A stretch of DNA of 8,987 nucleotides. It comes from an uncultured Candidatus Melainabacteria bacterium. Its GTDB lineage: Bacteria > Cyanobacteriota > Vampirovibrionia > Gastranaerophilales > Gastranaerophilaceae. The notes beneath the pieces were generated by a model. It was not told where the DNA came from, did no database searches, and was given only the letters and a program-made list of their open reading frames with translations. Of this stretch, positions 5,638-8,987 are shown in pieces; the first letter of the stretch is position 1, and the number at the start of each line of letters is the position of its first letter. The translations under genes and the position numbers were made by a program. The stretch spans positions 1 to 8,987 of the forward strand of contig CAMHMW010000070.1 in NCBI GenBank assembly GCA_946186335.1. Direction: 5' to 3'.

Positions 5638-7101
5638 ATGAACGAGCTTTTACAAAAATCTGCCTCAGAACAGAGCAGAGCGTTAAAAAATAAAGAAATT
5701 TCCGCTGTAGAGTTGACAACGGCTGCGTTTGACAGAATAAACTCTGTTGAAGATAAATTAGGTGCATTCAATTCTTTGACAAAAGAAACTGCACTTGAAA
5801 CCGCAAAAAAAGTTGATGAAAAAATTGCAAAAGGAGAAGAATTACCGCTTTTGGCAGGTATTCCGCTTGCACTGAAAGATAATATGAATTTAATCGGTTC
5901 AAGAACAACCGCATCCAGTAAGATTTTGGAAAACTTTGTATCACCGTTCAATGCGACTGTCACCGAAAAATTGTTAGGTAATTTGGTTCCGATTGTCGGA
6001 AAAGCGAATTTAGACGAATTTGCAATGGGTTCATCAAATGAGAACTCAGCATTTAACAAAGTTCATAACCCTTGGAATCTGAATAAAGTTCCCGGAGGTT
6101 CATCGGGCGGTTCTGCGGCAAGTGTTGCATCATGCGAGGCAACATTAGCTCTCGGTTCTGATACCGGCGGTTCAATTCGTCTTCCTGCAAGTTTTTGCGG
6201 TATTGTCGGTATGAAACCTACTTACGGCAGAGTTTCACGTTACGGTTTAATCGCTTTTGCATCATCTCTTGACCAAATAGGTCCGTTTGCAAGAACGGTT
6301 GAAGATGCCGCTAATTTATTGGAAGTTATCTCGGGTTATGACCCGAAAGATTCAACATCACTTAATTTACCTGTTGAACATTTTGCAAAAAATCTCAATG
6401 ATGATATTAAAGGTAAAAAAGTCGGTGTTATAAAAGAACTTATGGAAGAAGGTTTGGAACCAGAGGTTCAGAAAGCATTGCAAAATGCTATTGAAACGTA
6501 CAAAAAACTAGGTTGTGAAATTGTTGAGATTTCTCTTAAAAAACTAAAATATTCTATAGGAATATACTATATTCTTGCAACGGCAGAATGTTCTTCAAAC
6601 CTTGCAAGATTTGACGGTGTAAGATACGGTTACAGACACCCTGACGCTAAGAATTTGATGGAATTATACACAAAATCAAGAGCGGAAGGTTTCGGACCCG
6701 AGGTTAAGCGCCGTATAATGCTTGGAACTTATGCTCTGTCATCAGGTTATTATGATGCTTATTACAAAAAGGCTCAGCAGATGAGAACTCTTGTAACCGA
6801 AGAATTTAATGAGGCATTTAAACAGGTTGATGTATTGATTTCACCGACTTGTCCGAATACGGCATTTGATTTGGGTGCAAAATCATCAGATCCTCTTGCG
6901 ATGTATCTGACAGATATTGCAACAATCAGTTGCAACCTTGCGGGACTTCCGGGTATCAGTGTTCCCGCCGGTTTTGATGATCAGGGCATGCCTATCGGTT
7001 TGCAGATACTTGCTCCGCAATTGCAGGAGGCAAGATTATTTAATTTTGCATACAAATTTGAACAGGCAAATGATTTTTATAAAAAACTTGCAAATATTTA
7101 A
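5638..7101 (+). CDS. gatA: glutamyl-/aspartyl-tRNA amidotransferase subunit A
   Basis: GatA is the amidase subunit of the cytoplasmic GatCAB complex: it releases ammonia from glutamine, and GatB uses it to convert Glu-tRNA(Gln) to Gln-tRNA(Gln) (and Asp-tRNA(Asn) to Asn-tRNA(Asn) where needed). The 487-aa length is normal. The amidase-signature triad is complete: Lys80 in PLALKDN, cis-Ser155 in the GGSSGGS motif (153-159) and nucleophile Ser179 in DTGGSIR (175-181), followed by the conserved CGIVGMKPTYGRVSRYG block. Its presence implies that Gln-tRNA is made indirectly, and the cell may lack glutaminyl-tRNA synthetase. gatB and gatC are not in the window, so the complex is encoded at dispersed loci, as in cyanobacteria. 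The ATG at 5638 is fixed by AAGGAG 5 nt upstream. A hairpin 43 nt past the stop probably ends the transcript. Confidence 0.98.
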   Translation: MNELLQKSASEQSRALKNKEISAVELTTAAFDRINSVEDKLGAFNSLTKETALETAKKVDEKIAKGEELPLLAGIPLALKDNMNLIGSRTTASSKILENFVSPFNATVTEKLLGNLVPIVGKANLDEFAMGSSNENSAFNKVHNPWNLNKVPGGSSGGSAASVASCEATLALGSDTGGSIRLPASFCGIVGMKPTYGRVSRYGLIAFASSLDQIGPFARTVEDAANLLEVISGYDPKDSTSLNLPVEHFAKNLNDDIKGKKVGVIKELMEEGLEPEVQKALQNAIETYKKLGCEIVEISLKKLKYSIGIYYILATAECSSNLARFDGVRYGYRHPDAKNLMELYTKSRAEGFGPEVKRRIMLGTYALSSGYYDAYYKKAQQMRTLVTEEFNEAFKQVDVLISPTCPNTAFDLGAKSSDPLAMYLTDIATISCNLAGLPGISVPAGFDDQGMPIGLQILAPQLQEARLFNFAYKFEQANDFYKKLANI

Positions 7102-7143
7102 TATAAAAGATGTGCAAGTATCGTATTGGTAATTTTGTGAATT

Positions 7144-7174
7144 AGCAGACTCAGAATTTTATTCAGGGTCTGTT
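7144..7174 (+). terminator. hairpin terminator after gatA
   Basis: CAGACTCAGAAT (7146-7157) pairs with ATTCAGGGTCTG (7161-7172) around a TTT loop. The 12-position stem has one G-U pair and one A-A mismatch, and it can be extended outward by G-U and A-T to 7144/7174. The flank is only moderately T-rich (TATTCTTC), so termination may be partial. It separates gatA from the dnaG promoter. Confidence 0.6.
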
Positions 7175-7236
7175 ATTCTTCATAATTACTTGTATCCTCC
7201 AAAAATATGAATTTATTACACGAAAATTTATGTTGA

Positions 7237-7245
7237 TGTTACAAT
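7237..7245 (+). promoter_or_regulatory. extended -10 promoter (TGTTACAAT) for dnaG, giving a leaderless mRNA
   Basis: TG, one base, then TACAAT (5 of 6 to TATAAT). The hexamer ends only 6 nt before the dnaG ATG at 7252, so a start 7 nt downstream would fall on the A of the ATG itself. No Shine-Dalgarno lies in the intervening AATTTAATC-type sequence. A weak -35-like ATTACA (7215-7220) sits at a long 19-bp spacing. Confidence 0.45.
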
Positions 7246-7251
7246 TTAATC

Positions 7252-8987
7252 ATGTCAGGTACGTGGGAAGAATTAGTTGCAAAGATTAAAGACCGTCTGG
7301 ATATTGTTGATGTTATATCCGAACAGGTTGTTCTAAAAAAGCGTGGTAACAGTTATTGGGGACTTTGTCCGTTTCATAAGGACAAAAATCCGTCTTTTTG
7401 TGTAACCCCTCACATGGGTATTTATAAGTGTTTCAGTTGCGGAGAAGCGGGGGATGCTTTAAAATTCATAATGAAAACCCGCAATATTGAATTTAAAGAC
7501 CTGATTATTGAACTTGCGGACAGATTTGGTTTTGAGGTTCCGAAATCACACTCAAAAGGGGAAGGTGTGAAGGAATTAAAAGAGCAAATGCTTAAGGCAA
7601 CCAAACTGGCTGCGGAGTTTTATAATGACCTTTTGATAAGGGATAAAGACCCAAATGCGGCTATTGCCTTAAAGTATCTGACAAAACGCGGTATCGGTTC
7701 TGATATTATTAAAAAATTTCACATAGGTATTGCTTCAAAATCTTCAACCGCATTATATGATGAACTGCGAAAAGATTTTTCGAACGACGTTCTGGAAAAA
7801 GCCGGATTGGTTTTAAAAAGTGACAAGGGCGGATATATAGACAGGTTCAGAAACAGAGTAATAATTCCTATTCAAAATGAAAACGGTGAGTATGTCGCAT
7901 TTGGAGCAAGAGCGTTGGAGGACGGTCAAAATCCTAAATACTTAAATTCATCCGATTCACTTATATATAATAAAAGCAAACTGTTATACGGTTTATACAC
8001 CGCAAAAGATGCTATTAAAAAAGAAGATGCGGTTATTATAATGGAGGGTTATTTTGATGTAATTTCTTCTCAGGCTCATGGGATAGAAAACTGTGTGGCA
8101 TCCTGCGGAACATCGCTTACCGCAGACCACGTTAAACTGCTTTCCCGATACACAAAATCCCGAAAAATTTATCTGTCCTTTGATACTGATGGTGCGGGGC
8201 AGAAAGCAACAACCAGAGGGGCTGAAATTATAAGGGATGTTTTTAAAGGTTTGGGTGATATAAAACAGTTTGATGAAAGTTATGTTGCCTCCGATAAAGA
8301 TAAGTATGCCTGCGAAATTCGTGTCATAGCACCACCTGAGGGTAAAGACCCCGATGAATTTGTACGTTCTGTCGGTGCGGATGCTTATAAAATGTATATG
8401 GAAAAAGCCCCGTTATTTATTGATTTTCAGTTAGAACAGATTTTTAAACAAAAAGATAATTTTAAAACTCCGCAGGAAAAAGCACAGTACGTAAAAAGTA
8501 TTATTCCGGTTCTGGCGGAGATAAAAAATCGTATAATTCGTTCAGAGTATATCGATATGGTTGCTCAGACTCTTGGAATAGATGCCAATGCTATACGTAA
8601 TGAGATGAGGGTTTTTGAACGTGCAAATCTTCCGCAGGAAGAAAGAATTGTTAAGAATGTAACAAAAAATCAAACGATTTTACAAAAAGCGCAAAAAAAT
8701 TTATTGAGCGTTTTTCTGGTAGATGAAAGCCCTCTGACATTTGCCCGAATAAATGAAATGATGGCTGAAGTTACATTTGATGATGAAATATTAATAAATG
8801 TAAAATCTACAATTGACAAATTGATATATACCGTAAATAATGTGAAAGAATTAATAGAACATTTATACACGGAATTTGTTGATAATCCTGAAACTCAGGC
8901 GATTTTACCCGAGTTAATAGCATTATCGGAAGTATATAAAGGCTTAGATGAAACTGATTTCAAAAATGTTATCAACGAAACGATAGA
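7252..8987 (+). CDS. dnaG: DNA primase DnaG, 3'-partial
   Basis: DnaG makes the RNA primers for DNA replication at the fork with the DnaB helicase. The frame is open from the ATG at 7252 to the window end, 578 codons without a stop. Domains in order: a CHC2 zinc-binding domain with Cys39, His42, Cys60 and Cys63 (CPFH ... CFSC); the N-terminal RNA-polymerase core domain, including RFRNRVIIPI and a GARAL segment; and a TOPRIM fold with EGYFDV (265-270, catalytic Glu265), CGTSLT (285-290) and the metal-binding FDTDGAG (310-316; Asp311 and Asp313). GKDPDEF follows at 364-370. Between the TOPRIM aspartates and GKDPDEF there are about 20 more residues than in E. coli DnaG (around KQFDESYVASDKDKY). 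The C-terminal helicase-binding part is Lys/Asn-rich and only partly in view; the visible length already about equals the whole of E. coli DnaG (581 aa). The chosen ATG is the first in frame and fits the usual start before the EELVAKIKDRLDIVDVI helix. Confidence 0.97.
   Translation, partial: MSGTWEELVAKIKDRLDIVDVISEQVVLKKRGNSYWGLCPFHKDKNPSFCVTPHMGIYKCFSCGEAGDALKFIMKTRNIEFKDLIIELADRFGFEVPKSHSKGEGVKELKEQMLKATKLAAEFYNDLLIRDKDPNAAIALKYLTKRGIGSDIIKKFHIGIASKSSTALYDELRKDFSNDVLEKAGLVLKSDKGGYIDRFRNRVIIPIQNENGEYVAFGARALEDGQNPKYLNSSDSLIYNKSKLLYGLYTAKDAIKKEDAVIIMEGYFDVISSQAHGIENCVASCGTSLTADHVKLLSRYTKSRKIYLSFDTDGAGQKATTRGAEIIRDVFKGLGDIKQFDESYVASDKDKYACEIRVIAPPEGKDPDEFVRSVGADAYKMYMEKAPLFIDFQLEQIFKQKDNFKTPQEKAQYVKSIIPVLAEIKNRIIRSEYIDMVAQTLGIDANAIRNEMRVFERANLPQEERIVKNVTKNQTILQKAQKNLLSVFLVDESPLTFARINEMMAEVTFDDEILINVKSTIDKLIYTVNNVKELIEHLYTEFVDNPETQAILPELIALSEVYKGLDETDFKNVINETI

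Noticed and set aside
5625..6059. 144-codon open frame on the minus strand opposite gatA
   Set aside because: It lies antisense to a highly conserved coding region, has a low-complexity Ser/Phe/Ala-rich product typical of reverse-frame translation, and lacks its own start signals.
1..8987. CRISPR array, insertion sequence or prophage boundary
   Set aside because: No regularly spaced direct repeats, transposase-like frames, terminal inverted repeats or target duplications were seen.

Overview
The window is AT-rich, gene-dense bacterial chromosome. The best-fitting source is a gut-type non-photosynthetic cyanobacterial relative (Gastranaerophilales/Melainabacteria). This placement is inferred from a Ycf45-type AAA+/R3H ATPase next to a long PPi-dependent phosphofructokinase, a gatA without gatB or gatC beside it, and small proteins starting with an S-F-x-G motif. 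No taxonomic marker RNA is present, so the placement is moderately confident.

Layout. Positions 3-731 hold the 3' part of a gene for a membrane-anchored extracytoplasmic protein; its start lies upstream of the window. Two small genes follow: a HicA-fold protein (776-1105) and an unrecognised 173-aa protein (1140-1661). A shared hairpin at 1660-1694 separates these from the convergent pfp gene (minus strand, 1720-3402). A 432-bp divergent spacer (3403-3834) carries promoters for pfp and ycf45 and a possible decayed helix-turn-helix remnant. Then, all on the plus strand, come ycf45 (3835-5457), a spacer with a large imperfect hairpin, gatA (5638-7101), a terminator-like hairpin, and dnaG (7252 to the window end, without a stop, so 3'-partial).

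The recognised core genes are housekeeping: PPi-linked glycolysis/gluconeogenesis (pfp), Gln-tRNA(Gln) formation by transamidation (gatA) and replication priming (dnaG). ycf45 encodes a putative nucleic-acid-binding ATPase of unsettled function. Each core gene appears to be its own transcription unit rather than part of one operon.

Two things stand out. Five starts are preceded by an extended -10 motif (TGn followed by a TATAAT-like hexamer). At dnaG, and nearly so at the HicA-like gene and the 173-aa gene, the -10 is so close to the ATG, with no Shine-Dalgarno, that leaderless or near-leaderless mRNAs are suggested. I saw no rRNA, tRNA, CRISPR array, insertion sequence or clear multi-gene novel system.
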